Positions 1 to 8,745 of a DNA stretch of 64,000 nt are shown piece by piece. Every line of letters starts with the position of its first letter. Within the stretch, counting starts at the first letter, position 1. Origin of the DNA: Virgibacillus proomii (GTDB lineage Bacteria; Bacillota; Bacilli; Bacillales; Amphibacillaceae); NCBI RefSeq assembly GCF_900162615.1, contig NZ_FUFN01000009.1:470453-534452 (forward strand). The letters run 5' to 3'. The translations under genes and the position numbers were made by a program. Below the pieces are notes generated by a model, which saw only the letters and a program-made list of their open reading frames with translations, made no database searches and was not told the DNA's origin.

Positions 1-532
<532 letters not shown>

Positions 533-698
533 GTTTGTAATGAAAAACACCGTTCTTCATTATTTCTTAGCTTCTCTCAAGATCTCTCTTGAGTTATTTC
601 TTAGAAAAACAGAGACTGCTTTTCTTGACATACTGGTTGTTTTGTTCAGTTTTCAAAGAGCAAATATTGTTAATGTCTTTTGCGACAGCAACTTTTAT

Positions 699-727
699 AA
701 TATAACATTTTAAGAAGTAGCTGTCAA
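699..727 (-). promoter_or_regulatory. rrn promoter, proximal (P2-like)
   Basis: On the minus strand TTGACA (722-727) is followed after 17 bases by TATATT (699-704), about 170 bases before the 16S 5' end. Tandem promoters between tRNA genes and 16S are typical of Bacillus rrn operons. Confidence 0.75.
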
Positions 728-776
728 TAACTTTTTTTGATTTTAAAATCGCTCTTCTTAAAACAGCGACTTTATT

Positions 777-806
777 AGAATAACATATACTACTTTGTTT
801 TGTCAA
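777..806 (-). promoter_or_regulatory. rrn promoter, distal (P1-like)
   Basis: On the minus strand TTGACA (801-806) is followed after 18 bases by TATTCT (777-782). It lies just past tRNA-Ile and upstream of the second TTGACA promoter, so rRNA can be transcribed independently of the tRNA array. Confidence 0.7.
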
Positions 807-829
807 ATGTTTTTTTGTTTTTTTGCAAA

Positions 830-903
<74 letters not shown>

Positions 904-917
904 ACAAGAATTTGTTT

Positions 918-991
918 TGGAGCGGGTGAAGGGAATCGAACCCTCGTCATCAGCTTGGAAGGCTGAGGTTTTACCATTAAACTACACCCGC
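918..991 (-). tRNA. tRNA-Gly (anticodon TCC)
   Basis: Acceptor stem GCGGGTG pairs with CACCCGC. The anticodon loop carries TCC, GGTTCGATTCC forms the T-arm, and the 3' CCA is encoded. Confidence 0.95.
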
Positions 992-1036
992 GAATATAAA
1001 ATAATGTAATATAATAAGGAAATAAAATAACTAAAT

Positions 1037-1112
1037 GGTCGGGAAGACAGGATTCGAACCTGCGACCCCATGGTCCCAAACCATGTGCTCTACCAAGCTG
1101 AGCTACTTCCCG
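1037..1112 (-). tRNA. tRNA-Pro (anticodon TGG)
   Basis: Acceptor stem CGGGAAG pairs with CTTCCCG. The anticodon loop carries TGG, GGTTCGAATCC forms the T-arm, and CCA is encoded. Confidence 0.95.
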
Positions 1113-1117
1113 AATCA

Positions 1118-1194
1118 TGGCGCGCCCGAGAGGAGTCGAACCCCTAACCTTTTGATCCGTAGTCAAACGCTCTATCCAATTGAGCTACGGGCGC
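1118..1194 (-). tRNA. tRNA-Arg (anticodon ACG)
   Basis: Acceptor stem GCGCCCG pairs with CGGGCGC. The anticodon loop carries ACG, normally edited to ICG to read CGN codons. CCA is encoded. Confidence 0.95.
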
Positions 1195-1248
1195 TAATTT
1201 CAATCTTTTAATAGAGTGTAATCCATCAATAGATTCGAGACCATTAAA

Positions 1249-1332
<84 letters not shown>

Positions 1333-1383
1333 CTAAATTCATTTATAAAAAACTTAAAGGATGGTATAGATTCAAAATTCCAA

Positions 1384-1465
1384 TGCGGGTGGAGGGAGTT
1401 GAACCCCCACGTCCGAAGACACTAGATCCTAAGTCTAGCGCGTCTGCCAATTCCGCCACACCCGC
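1384..1465 (-). tRNA. tRNA-Leu (anticodon TAG)
   Basis: Class II tRNA with a long variable arm. The acceptor stem GCGGGTG pairs with CACCCGC, and the loop CTTAGGA gives TAG. CCA is not encoded. It is the second Leu isoacceptor in the array. Confidence 0.94.
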
Positions 1466-1481
1466 AAGTCTTTCATTGTAA

Positions 1482-1557
1482 TGGTGAGCCATGGAGGATT
1501 CGAACCTCCGACCCTCTGATTAAAAGTCAGATGCTCTACCGACTGAGCTAATGGCTC
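1482..1557 (-). tRNA. tRNA-Lys (anticodon TTT)
   Basis: Acceptor stem GAGCCAT pairs with ATGGCTC. The anticodon loop carries TTT and CCA is encoded. A 172-bp spacer without a recognisable promoter separates it from the upstream tRNA-Gln. Confidence 0.95.
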
Positions 1558-1729
1558 ATAATGGATAAGTGATTGTAAAAACAACTCTGTTCAAAGTAGA
1601 CCCCTGCTTCTTCTTGTTTTTTCACAGGTACTTTGTGCATCGGGTTTACTCGTAGCGTATTCGGTAGATGTTCAGCTTGTTGCTGTACCGAACTAATAAA
1701 ACATTGTGAAGTTATAAACTAAACAAAAG

Positions 1730-1804
1730 TGGCTGGGCTACTAGGATTCGAACCTAGGATACACGGGATCAAAACCCGATGCCTTACCGCTTGGCTATAG
1801 CCCA
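1730..1804 (-). tRNA. tRNA-Gln (anticodon TTG)
   Basis: Acceptor stem TGGGCTA pairs with TAGCCCA. The anticodon loop carries TTG, GGTTCGAATCC forms the T-arm, and CCA is encoded. Confidence 0.95.
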
Positions 1805-1808
1805 ACAC

Positions 1809-1885
1809 TGGCGGTCCGGACGGGACTCGAACCCGCGACCTCCTGCGTGACAGGCAGGCATTCTAACCAACTGAACTACCGGACC
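1809..1885 (-). tRNA. tRNA-Asp (anticodon GTC)
   Basis: Acceptor stem GGTCCGG pairs with CCGGACC. The anticodon loop carries GTC and CCA is encoded. It is only four bases from tRNA-Gln. Confidence 0.95.
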
Positions 1886-1915
1886 TTCTATTTTATTATA
1901 AAAGTAAAAACCAGA

Positions 1916-1987
1916 TGACCCGTACGGGATTCGAACCCGTGTTACCGCCGTGAAAGGGCGGTGTCTTAACCGCTTGACCAACGGGCC
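1916..1987 (-). tRNA. tRNA-Glu (anticodon TTC)
   Basis: Acceptor stem GGCCCGT pairs with ACGGGTC, with one G-U pair. The anticodon loop CTTTCAC gives TTC. CCA is not encoded. Confidence 0.95.
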
Positions 1988-1997
1988 AATTTTTTAA

Positions 1998-2089
1998 TGG
2001 CGGAGAAGGAGGGATTTGAACCCTCGCGCCGTTATCAACGGCCTACACCCTTAGCAGGGGCGCCTCTTCAGCCACTTGAGTACTTCTCC
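1998..2089 (-). tRNA. tRNA-Ser (anticodon GCT)
   Basis: Class II tRNA of 92 nt with a long variable arm. Acceptor stem GGAGAAG pairs with CTTCTCC, the anticodon loop carries GCT, and CCA is encoded. Confidence 0.95.
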
Positions 2090-2094
2090 TTGTA

Positions 2095-2169
2095 TGGCTC
2101 CACAGGTAGGATTCGAACCTACGACCGATCGGTTAACAGCCGATTGCTCTACCACTGAGCTACTGTGGA
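2095..2169 (-). tRNA. tRNA-Asn (anticodon GTT)
   Basis: Acceptor stem TCCACAG pairs with CTGTGGA. The anticodon loop carries GTT and CCA is encoded. It is the first gene of the 12-tRNA array, directly downstream of a strong promoter. Confidence 0.95.
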
Positions 2170-2201
2170 ATAAATGCAAATAAAGAATTGCAACGAAAAA
2201 T

Positions 2202-2230
2202 ATAATACACTATCTAAGGAAAATTGTCAA
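2202..2230 (-). promoter_or_regulatory. Promoter of the tRNA array
   Basis: On the minus strand TTGACA (2225-2230) is followed by a 17-base spacer and TATTAT (2202-2207), 33 bases before tRNA-Asn. It is a near-consensus vegetative promoter, as expected for stable RNA. Confidence 0.85.
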
Positions 2231-2384
2231 CATTTTATGTGATTTTATTTGAAACTTTATGTAATAAGACCTGTTATAATTGACAGCTAATTTAATGTAC
2301 CATGAATGACATAATTCGTCAATGGGTTACGACTATTTTTTTATATTTATAATTTTAAAGACAACTTAGCAATATCCAAGCTCT

Positions 2385-2690
2385 GATAAAGTGAAACTTA
2401 TATTTCTTGGATGCCTTTCCCAAGAAATATTAGCTGAACGAATCGGGCATTTAGGTGCCGTTATACCTACCGCATATCCTCTTTGTATAACTCAAGATTT
2501 GAATGGGAGGTTTACGGCACCTTACATGCGGGATAAAGTGAAACTTATATTTCTTAGAATGCCTTTCCCAAGAAATATTAGCTGAACAAATCGGGCATTT
2601 ACTTGCAGTTAGATCCTCCCATCTAACTTCTTAGTTTTTTCCTTGAAGCACAGAAGTGGAGGTCTTACTGCAAGTTACATGCGGGATAAA
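2385..2690 (+). repeat. Type A structured repeat, tandem pair (A1, A2)
   Basis: Two head-to-tail copies (2385-2537 and 2532-2690) share the junction GATAAA. Each starts GATAAAGTGAAACTT, folds a first hairpin (TTTCTTGG with CCAAGAAA in A1), then a long second hairpin opened by CGGGCATTTA and closed by TTACATGCGGGATAAA. In A1 the second stem is AGGTGCCGT/ACGGCACCT. In A2 it is ACTTGCAGT/ACTGCAAGT, a block of compensatory changes. The pair lies between the tRNA promoter and sprT. The remaining gap to 3130 holds a relic of the GAGGTTATTCAAA repeat (from about 2710) and otherwise nothing I can assign. Confidence 0.85.
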
Positions 2691-3130
2691 AATGATTGTC
2701 TCATTTACTAGAGGTTATTCAAACAGCTCGATAAAAATGTCGTACTCAATATCATCATACATTTGAGTGGAAGTTTTATATCCGAAGTAAACGTGCTGCA
2801 ACTAAGTTATTATTTGCTGCTAACTGGGTTTTCTTTAATTACTTGTTTCTTGTGGCTCGTATACCTTGAGTGGTTTTTACTGCGCTACTTGAAACTAGAA
2901 ACTAGGCCGAACTGAGCTTCGACGCATTAGGATATGACCGTGTAGGAGTTGCAACAAATAAAAAGTGGTGACAGCGATCATCGCGATTTTTCAAGGATGT
3001 TGCGGTATTAGTCAGTCTCAGGTCTATTAGCCACCTTTAGAACTCACATTTTCATCGTAAACCATTAAAAATGTGTGAAAGCGCTCCTAAGTTAACATGT
3101 TTATTTGTTTCTACTTAATATACCAACTCG

Positions 3131-3580
3131 TTAACTTTGTTGTAATTCTATTTTTCCTTTACATCTGCCACATCTGTATTTATTCGTATTCATTCTTCTC
3201 ATCCGCCTGAATTCCTGACCGCAAACTTCACATTTATAAATATATTTACATTTTTGTTGTGAAGGAAGGGGTTTACAGTGTCTTGGTGAATTCGTTGCAC
3301 GTAGAAGCCTCTTGAAATCCTGATCTCCATGTTTGTAACCTTTTCCTTCAATATGCAGATGGTAATGACAAAGCTCATGTTTAATAATACCAATAAATTC
3401 ATCTTCTTTTTCTAAATACTTTGGATTTAATTCAATCAGCTTTTTTGCCGGAATATATCTTCCCCCCGTTGTACGCAGTCGATGATTGAATTTCACTTCA
3501 TGTAAAAAAGGTTTATGAAAATAACGGAGTGACAACGTATTCACTAAATCATATACTTCTTTATCAGTTAGTTGATACAT
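3131..3580 (-). CDS. SprT-like zinc metalloprotease-fold protein (YdcK type)
   Basis: The protein is 149 aa, the usual size of bacillar SprT-like proteins. A HELCHYHLH zinc-binding motif sits mid-protein, and four cysteines in CxxC pairs form a C-terminal zinc ribbon. The family resembles eukaryotic Spartan and E. coli SprT; its bacterial substrate is not known. I place the start at the ATG at 3580 (MYQLTDKEV) because AGAGGTG lies nine bases upstream. An in-frame ATG at 3601 would add seven residues but has no good ribosome site. In B. subtilis ydcK also sits near tex and the sigB locus; here katA is inserted between them. Confidence 0.88.
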   Translation of the reverse strand: MYQLTDKEVYDLVNTLSLRYFHKPFLHEVKFNHRLRTTGGRYIPAKKLIELNPKYLEKEDEFIGIIKHELCHYHLHIEGKGYKHGDQDFKRLLRATNSPRHCKPLPSQQKCKYIYKCEVCGQEFRRMRRMNTNKYRCGRCKGKIELQQS

Positions 3581-3687
3581 TTGAAAATTCACCTCTTCCA
3601 TATCACAGTATTATCATATAAAAAAATACATTCTCTTGCACAAAAATAGTTTTTTAATCAATGTCCCTAATTATTATACTTATTTAT

Positions 3688-3737
3688 TTAAAATCATTAT
3701 AAAAAAGTATTGATTTTTATTTAGTTTAGATTATAAT
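3688..3737 (+). promoter_or_regulatory. katA promoter with PerR box
   Basis: TTAAAATCATTATAA (3688-3702) matches the PerR box TTATAATNATTATAA at all but one position. It lies immediately upstream of TTGATT (3710-3715) and TATAAT (3732-3737), spaced 16 bases. This predicts peroxide induction of katA by relief of PerR repression, as for B. subtilis katA. The binding itself is inferred. Confidence 0.75.
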
Positions 3738-3777
3738 ATAGTTATAGTTCGACTAAATGTTAGAAGGAGGAAGTATT

Positions 3778-5235
3778 TTGCCTAATAATAGATTAACAAC
3801 AGCTGCTGGAGCTCCGGTTAGCGATAACCAAAATTCAATCACTGCTGGTCATCACGGACCAACACTACTTCAAGATTTCCACTTGCTGGAAAAGTTAGCT
3901 CACTTTAATAGAGAACGTATTCCTGAACGAATCGTTCATGCAAAGGGAGCAGGTGCTCATGGATACTTTGAAGTAACTAATGATGAAATTTCTAACTATA
4001 CAAAAGCAGATTTTCTTAGTGAAATTGGAAAGCGTACAGAAGTATTTGCTCGTTTTTCAACTGTTGCCGGAGAGTTAGGTTCTGCTGACACCGTACGAGA
4101 CCCACGTGGTTTCGCCATTAAATTCTATACAAACGAAGGTAATTATGATCTAGTTGGAAATAATACACCAATATTCTTTATCCGTGATGCTATTAAATTC
4201 CCTGACTTTATTCATACTCAAAAACGTAATCCAAAAACCCATTTGAAGGACAAAGACATGGTATGGGATTTCTGGTCACTATCACCGGAATCACTCCATC
4301 AAATAACCTATCTTCATGGAGACCGCGGTATTCCCGCTACTCTCCGTCATATGAATGGATATGGAAGTCATACATTTAAATGGGTTAATCAAGAGGGGGA
4401 AGCATTCTGGATTAAGTATCACTTCATCAGCGAGCAAGGAGTAAAAGGCTTAGCTGCAGAGCTTGCTGAGAAAATTGCCGGAGAAAATCCTGATTATCAC
4501 ATAGAAGATTTATATAATGCAATTGAAAATGGCGATTATCCAGCTTGGAAGCTATATGTACAAATTATGCCTTATGAAGATGCAAAAACATATAAATGGG
4601 ATCCGTTTGATGTAACAAAGGTTTGGTCTAAGAAAGACTACCCGCGCATTGAAGTTGGTCGAATGGTATTGAATAGAAACCCAGAGAATTACTTTGCGGA
4701 AGTAGAACAAGCTGCGTTCTCACCTGGCCAATTTGTACCCGGTATTGAGGCATCACCGGACAAAATGCTTCAGGGGCGTTTATTTGCATATTCTGATGCC
4801 CATCGCTATCGTCTCGGAGTAAACCATCACCAAATTCCTGTAAATAAACCAAAAGTAGAAGTAAATAATTATCAGCGTGATGGATTTATGACTGTTAATG
4901 GAAATGGTGGAGGTAAGCCAAACTATGAACCAAATAGCTTTCATGGTCCTGTTGAAGACCCCTCAACAAAAATAAAACCATTTGAAGTTTATGGCGAAGC
5001 AGATAGTGTTCCTTATGACAGTGATGATCATTACACTCAAGCTGGTGACTTATATCGTTTAATGTCCTCCGATGAAAAAGATAGATTAATTAAAGCATTT
5101 GTCGACCATATGAAGCCGGTAACCAAAGACGAAATTAAGCTCCGTCAAATCAGTCACTTCTATAAAGCTGACTCTGAATGGGGCGAGCGAATTGCACAAG
5201 GACTCGGTCTTCAAGTTCCTGAAAGTGTAAAGTAA
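3778..5235 (+). CDS. katA: Vegetative heme catalase
   Basis: The 485-aa monofunctional, clade 3-type catalase breaks down H2O2 to water and oxygen in the cytosol. It is nearly full length against B. subtilis KatA. The distal histidine lies in VHAKGAG (residue 54), GNNTPIFF carries the catalytic Asn, and RLFAYSDAHRYR carries the proximal heme Tyr. The start is TTG at 3778, because AAGGAGG sits seven bases upstream. An ATG at 3757 would put the ribosome site inside the gene. It is a single gene with a PerR box in its promoter and a terminator about 80 bases downstream. It interrupts an otherwise B. subtilis-like sprT-tex order. Confidence 0.96.
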   Translation: MPNNRLTTAAGAPVSDNQNSITAGHHGPTLLQDFHLLEKLAHFNRERIPERIVHAKGAGAHGYFEVTNDEISNYTKADFLSEIGKRTEVFARFSTVAGELGSADTVRDPRGFAIKFYTNEGNYDLVGNNTPIFFIRDAIKFPDFIHTQKRNPKTHLKDKDMVWDFWSLSPESLHQITYLHGDRGIPATLRHMNGYGSHTFKWVNQEGEAFWIKYHFISEQGVKGLAAELAEKIAGENPDYHIEDLYNAIENGDYPAWKLYVQIMPYEDAKTYKWDPFDVTKVWSKKDYPRIEVGRMVLNRNPENYFAEVEQAAFSPGQFVPGIEASPDKMLQGRLFAYSDAHRYRLGVNHHQIPVNKPKVEVNNYQRDGFMTVNGNGGGKPNYEPNSFHGPVEDPSTKIKPFEVYGEADSVPYDSDDHYTQAGDLYRLMSSDEKDRLIKAFVDHMKPVTKDEIKLRQISHFYKADSEWGERIAQGLGLQVPESVK

Positions 5236-5312
5236 CATATGAGGAACTATACGAAGTTAACATCGTCTGTTTTGTCTCACATCATCGTAAAGGCAGAATC
5301 CACGTCAGCTTT

Positions 5313-5354
5313 AAAAAAACAGGCATGGCTAAAAACCATGCTTGTTTTCCTTAT
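5313..5354 (+). terminator. katA terminator
   Basis: AAACAGGCATGG pairs with CCATGCTTGTTT around a short A-rich loop, followed by a T-containing tract. It lies about 80 bases after the katA stop. Confidence 0.75.
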
Positions 5355-5486
5355 TAGACAGTACATATATTCTAATATATTGTTTCTCCATATCATAAAT
5401 TTTAACTGTCTAGCTATGTGACTACGTTATCTAACTTTACACTCTCTAAACATAACATTCTGTATAGGTAGGTAGACAAAAGACTT

Positions 5487-7652
5487 TTATTCTTTAATCA
5501 TGGATAAACCTATTCTACCCTTATTTGCACCAATACTATCTACCCAAACTGTGATTACATCCCCGACGGATACCATATCCATTGGATGCTTTACAAACTT
5601 ATGCGACATCTTTGATATATGAACAAGACCATCTTGTTTTACACCAACATCAACGAAAACCCCAAAATCGACAACATTTCTTACTGTCCCCTCCAGTTCC
5701 ATACCAGGTTTTATATCTTCAAGAGATAATACATTTTTCTTTAAAATCGGTTGTGGAAAATCATCCCGAGGATCTCGCTCTGGTTTCATTAATGCTTCTA
5801 GAATATCATTAAGCGTAGGTTCGCCAATTTTGAGCTGGTTCACAATTTCTTTTTTATCAATCATCCGAATTGCTTCTTGCAGCTTGTCTGAACCAATATC
5901 TTCTACTTCACAACCTAAAATATAAAGTAATTTTTCGGTATTGGCATAGCTTTCAGGGTGAATTGGTGTACGATCGAGGGGATTATCTCCATCCATAATA
6001 CGCAAAAAACCAATTCCTTGCTCATATGTTTTTGCCCCCAAACGAGGAATCTTTTTCAATTGCTTACGATTCGTAAATTTCCCTTCTTCTTCACGACGCT
6101 TAACAATGTTATTAGCAACTGTTTTACTAAGTCCGGACACGTATTGTAATAACGATGAAGAAGCCGTATTCACATTTACTCCTACTTGGTTTACGGCTGT
6201 TTCGACAACAAAAGAAAGTGATTCATTCAATGCTTTTTGACTGACATCATGTTGGTATTGACCTACTCCAATCGATTTTGGATCAATTTTTACCAATTCA
6301 GCTAATGGATCTTGAACACGTCGTGCTATGGATACAGCACTTCTCTCTTCAACCTGTAAATCGGGAAATTCTTCTCTAGCAAGCTTTGATGCTGAATATA
6401 CACTAGCCCCTGCTTCATTTACAATAATATATGGAATAGCTAACTCATTGTTATTAATTACATCTGAGATAAACTGTTCCGTTTCCCTTGAAGCTGTGCC
6501 GTTACCAATTGCAATTAATTCAATATGATATTTTTGGATAAGCTCCAAAACAATTTTCTCAGCCCCCGCTATATCATTTTTCGGTGCAGTAGGATACATC
6601 ACACCGATATGATGAACTTTTCCTGTTTCATCAACTACTGCCAGCTTACATCCAGTACGAAAAGCGGGGTCAACACCAAGTACGGTTTTCCCTTTTAAAG
6701 GCGGTTGTAATAATAAGCTTTTTAAGTTTTTAGAAAACACATCGATCGCCTGTTGTTCTGCCTTTTCTGTTAGGCTGCTGCGTATCTCTCTTTCGATAGA
6801 AGGCTGGATTAAACGCTTATAACTATCATCAATCGCATGTTGTAGCAGTTCTTTGACGTCACTACTTACAGACTGTTTAATGATTCGCTCGTTTAAAAAT
6901 TCAACAATTCTGTCTGTTGATGGATGAATGGAGACTTTTAAAACCCCTTCCTTTTCACCTCGGTTAAGTGCTAAAATTCGATGAGAAACAAGGGAACGAA
7001 TGGGTTCATGAAACTCATAGTACATTTCATATACTTGCTTTTCATCTTTTTCAACATCTTTTGCTTCCGATTCAATCGATCCTCGCTTGACCGTTTCATC
7101 TCTCATATATTCTCGGTATGCAGGTTCTTCTGATATCCATTCTGCAATAATATCATTTACCCCCGCTAACACATCTTCGACAGTATGTAATTCATGCTCC
7201 TCTGAAATATATTTGACCGCTTCCTCATTAAGCTTGGTAATCTCCTGTTGCCAAACCAGCTCTGCTAATGGCTCTAATCCTTTCTCTTTTGCAATTGTAG
7301 CTCTTGTTCGGCGTTTTTGCTTGTAAGGACGATAAAGATCCTCTACCCGTTGCAGTTGCATAGCTTGTAGAATTTCCTGTCTTAGCTCGTCTGTCAACTT
7401 TCCTTGTTCTTCAATACTTCTTAAAACCTCTTGCTTTCTTTCAGATAGGTTTACGACATAATTCCATTTATCTTGAATTAATTTAATTTGTACTTCATCC
7501 AGACCACCTGTTACTTCCTTACGGTAACGTGCAATAAAAGGAACGGTATTTCCATCTTTCAATAATGCAATCACTTTATTTACAATAGGTACTTTTACTT
7601 TTGTCTCATTCGCTACCCAAAAAGTTAAATCTTGATTTATTTCATTTGTCAC
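5487..7652 (-). CDS. tex: Tex family RNA-binding transcription accessory protein
   Basis: The 721-aa protein is the expected Tex length. Order: helical N-terminal Tex domain, YqgF/RNase H-like fold (about residues 320-450, GVDPAFRTGCK), helix-hairpin-helix segment (about 490-560), and a C-terminal S1 RNA-binding domain (about 645-720, LEGTVRNVVDFGVFVDVG). Tex binds nucleic acid and affects transcription and toxin expression in several bacteria; its exact role in bacilli is unsettled. The start is GTG at 7652, with AAGGAGGAG seven bases upstream. As in B. subtilis it sits between sprT-like and rsbX genes. A 498-bp repeat-filled gap separates it from rsbX. Confidence 0.95.
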   Translation of the reverse strand: MTNEINQDLTFWVANETKVKVPIVNKVIALLKDGNTVPFIARYRKEVTGGLDEVQIKLIQDKWNYVVNLSERKQEVLRSIEEQGKLTDELRQEILQAMQLQRVEDLYRPYKQKRRTRATIAKEKGLEPLAELVWQQEITKLNEEAVKYISEEHELHTVEDVLAGVNDIIAEWISEEPAYREYMRDETVKRGSIESEAKDVEKDEKQVYEMYYEFHEPIRSLVSHRILALNRGEKEGVLKVSIHPSTDRIVEFLNERIIKQSVSSDVKELLQHAIDDSYKRLIQPSIEREIRSSLTEKAEQQAIDVFSKNLKSLLLQPPLKGKTVLGVDPAFRTGCKLAVVDETGKVHHIGVMYPTAPKNDIAGAEKIVLELIQKYHIELIAIGNGTASRETEQFISDVINNNELAIPYIIVNEAGASVYSASKLAREEFPDLQVEERSAVSIARRVQDPLAELVKIDPKSIGVGQYQHDVSQKALNESLSFVVETAVNQVGVNVNTASSSLLQYVSGLSKTVANNIVKRREEEGKFTNRKQLKKIPRLGAKTYEQGIGFLRIMDGDNPLDRTPIHPESYANTEKLLYILGCEVEDIGSDKLQEAIRMIDKKEIVNQLKIGEPTLNDILEALMKPERDPRDDFPQPILKKNVLSLEDIKPGMELEGTVRNVVDFGVFVDVGVKQDGLVHISKMSHKFVKHPMDMVSVGDVITVWVDSIGANKGRIGLSMIKE

Positions 7653-7766
7653 AAGTTCTCCTCCTTTACTACGTTGTCTATTTTATCAAAAATAGCAGAA
7701 CTTTCCTAATGTCGTTATCTCCTACTTGGACTCCTTCGTATTCTTTATAAATCTTAAAAAGGGATC

Positions 7767-8000
7767 GATATAAAGTGAAACTTCATTTCTTGGAATGCTT
7801 TTTCCAAGAAATGTTAGTTGAACCAATCGGGCATTTAGGTGCCGTTTCTCATAATTAGATCCTTCTGTATCAACTCAGGTCCTTGAAGTGGGAGTCTTAC
7901 GGCACCTTACATGCGGGATAAAGTGAAACTTCATTTCTTGGAATGCTTTTTCCAAGAAATGTTAGTTGAACCAATCGGGCATTTAGGTGCCGTTTCTCAC
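7767..8000 (+). repeat. Type A structured repeats A3 and truncated A4
   Basis: A3 spans 7767-7922 and shares GATAAA with A4, which begins at 7917. Hairpin 1 is CATTTCTTGG/CCAAGAAATG in both. A4 breaks off around 8000 after GGTGCCGTTTCTCAC, losing its closing arm. The first 115 bases of the 7653-8150 gap and the stretch 8000-8128 show no assignable feature. Confidence 0.85.
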
Positions 8001-8129
8001 AAAACATAAGCTGATGTTGACTTATCAAACGAAGGAAATCAAAGTTTGATTGCAGAACAGGCGCTTGAGCTAGACAATGCTACTTTCAAAAAAGCTATGA
8101 CCATACAGAAAAAAATTTAGTTTCCTAGA

Positions 8130-8165
8130 CAAAAAATAAGAGCTGCAGTCTTAGTCAGCTCTTTT
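8130..8165 (-). terminator. Terminator of the sigB operon
   Basis: On the minus strand AAGAGCTG and CAGCTCTT pair around a 10-base loop and are followed by ATTTTTTG. The hairpin overlaps the last codons and the stop of rsbX. Confidence 0.8.
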
Positions 8166-8744
8166 ATAGTGCATAGCTATTAAAGTAGTATCATCATGTC
8201 TAGGGGAATCGTTTATATGCTTGAATATATGCGTAATCTCCTGAGCATTTTTGGTCGTTAAATACTTTTGTGACAAATCTTTATCCGTTACACCATCAGA
8301 AAACATTAAAAACATCATGTTTGGCTGTAGCTTTTCTCGAATAACTTTAAACGAACAATGGTATCCAGCTAAATAGCCGGCATTGGGAATATTACGCTTT
8401 TTCTTCTGGTTTTCCGTAATGATTAAAATACCTATATTGCCTATGGAAGAAAAGGAATACATTGCTGTTTGGAAATCAATTTTGAGAATACCAACAACAA
8501 CACCACGTTTTCCATGTAATTGTTCATTGCATTTTTTTATAATCGTTTCAATATTAGTATTCATGTTTTCTTTAATAATATCAATAACAATTTGTGAGGA
8601 TTCCTTGGCAAACTCACCACTTCCTAATCCGTCCGCAATGGCACAAACAAATTCACGCTCTGTTTCTTTATAAAAATAACTGTCTCCACAATGATAGTTA
8701 CCGACCTTCGCTTGTTGAAAGACAGACACATCTACATGTTTCAT
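8151..8744 (-). CDS. rsbX: RsbX, serine/threonine phosphatase, negative feedback of SigB
   Basis: The 197-aa PP2C/SpoIIE-type phosphatase has metal-binding GDSYF, CAIADGLGSG and a late SDGVTD motif. In B. subtilis RsbX dephosphorylates the stressosome proteins RsbR and RsbS and so resets the pathway. The start is uncertain. The sigB 3' end carries GGAGG; an ATG at 8744 lies 12 bases from it, while the TTG at 8753 lies only three bases away, so I choose 8744. It starts one base after the sigB stop, so translation is probably coupled. It is the last gene of the operon. Confidence 0.9.
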   Translation of the reverse strand: MKHVDVSVFQQAKVGNYHCGDSYFYKETEREFVCAIADGLGSGEFAKESSQIVIDIIKENMNTNIETIIKKCNEQLHGKRGVVVGILKIDFQTAMYSFSSIGNIGILIITENQKKKRNIPNAGYLAGYHCSFKVIREKLQPNMMFLMFSDGVTDKDLSQKYLTTKNAQEITHIFKHINDSPRHDDTTLIAMHYKRAD

Positions 8745-8745
8745 A

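Noticed and set aside
1548..1640. A 30-codon reading frame in the tRNA-Gln/tRNA-Lys spacer on the minus strand (MHKVPVKKQEEAG start)
   Set aside because: No ribosome binding site, and the frame ends inside the tRNA-Lys gene; most likely spacer sequence.
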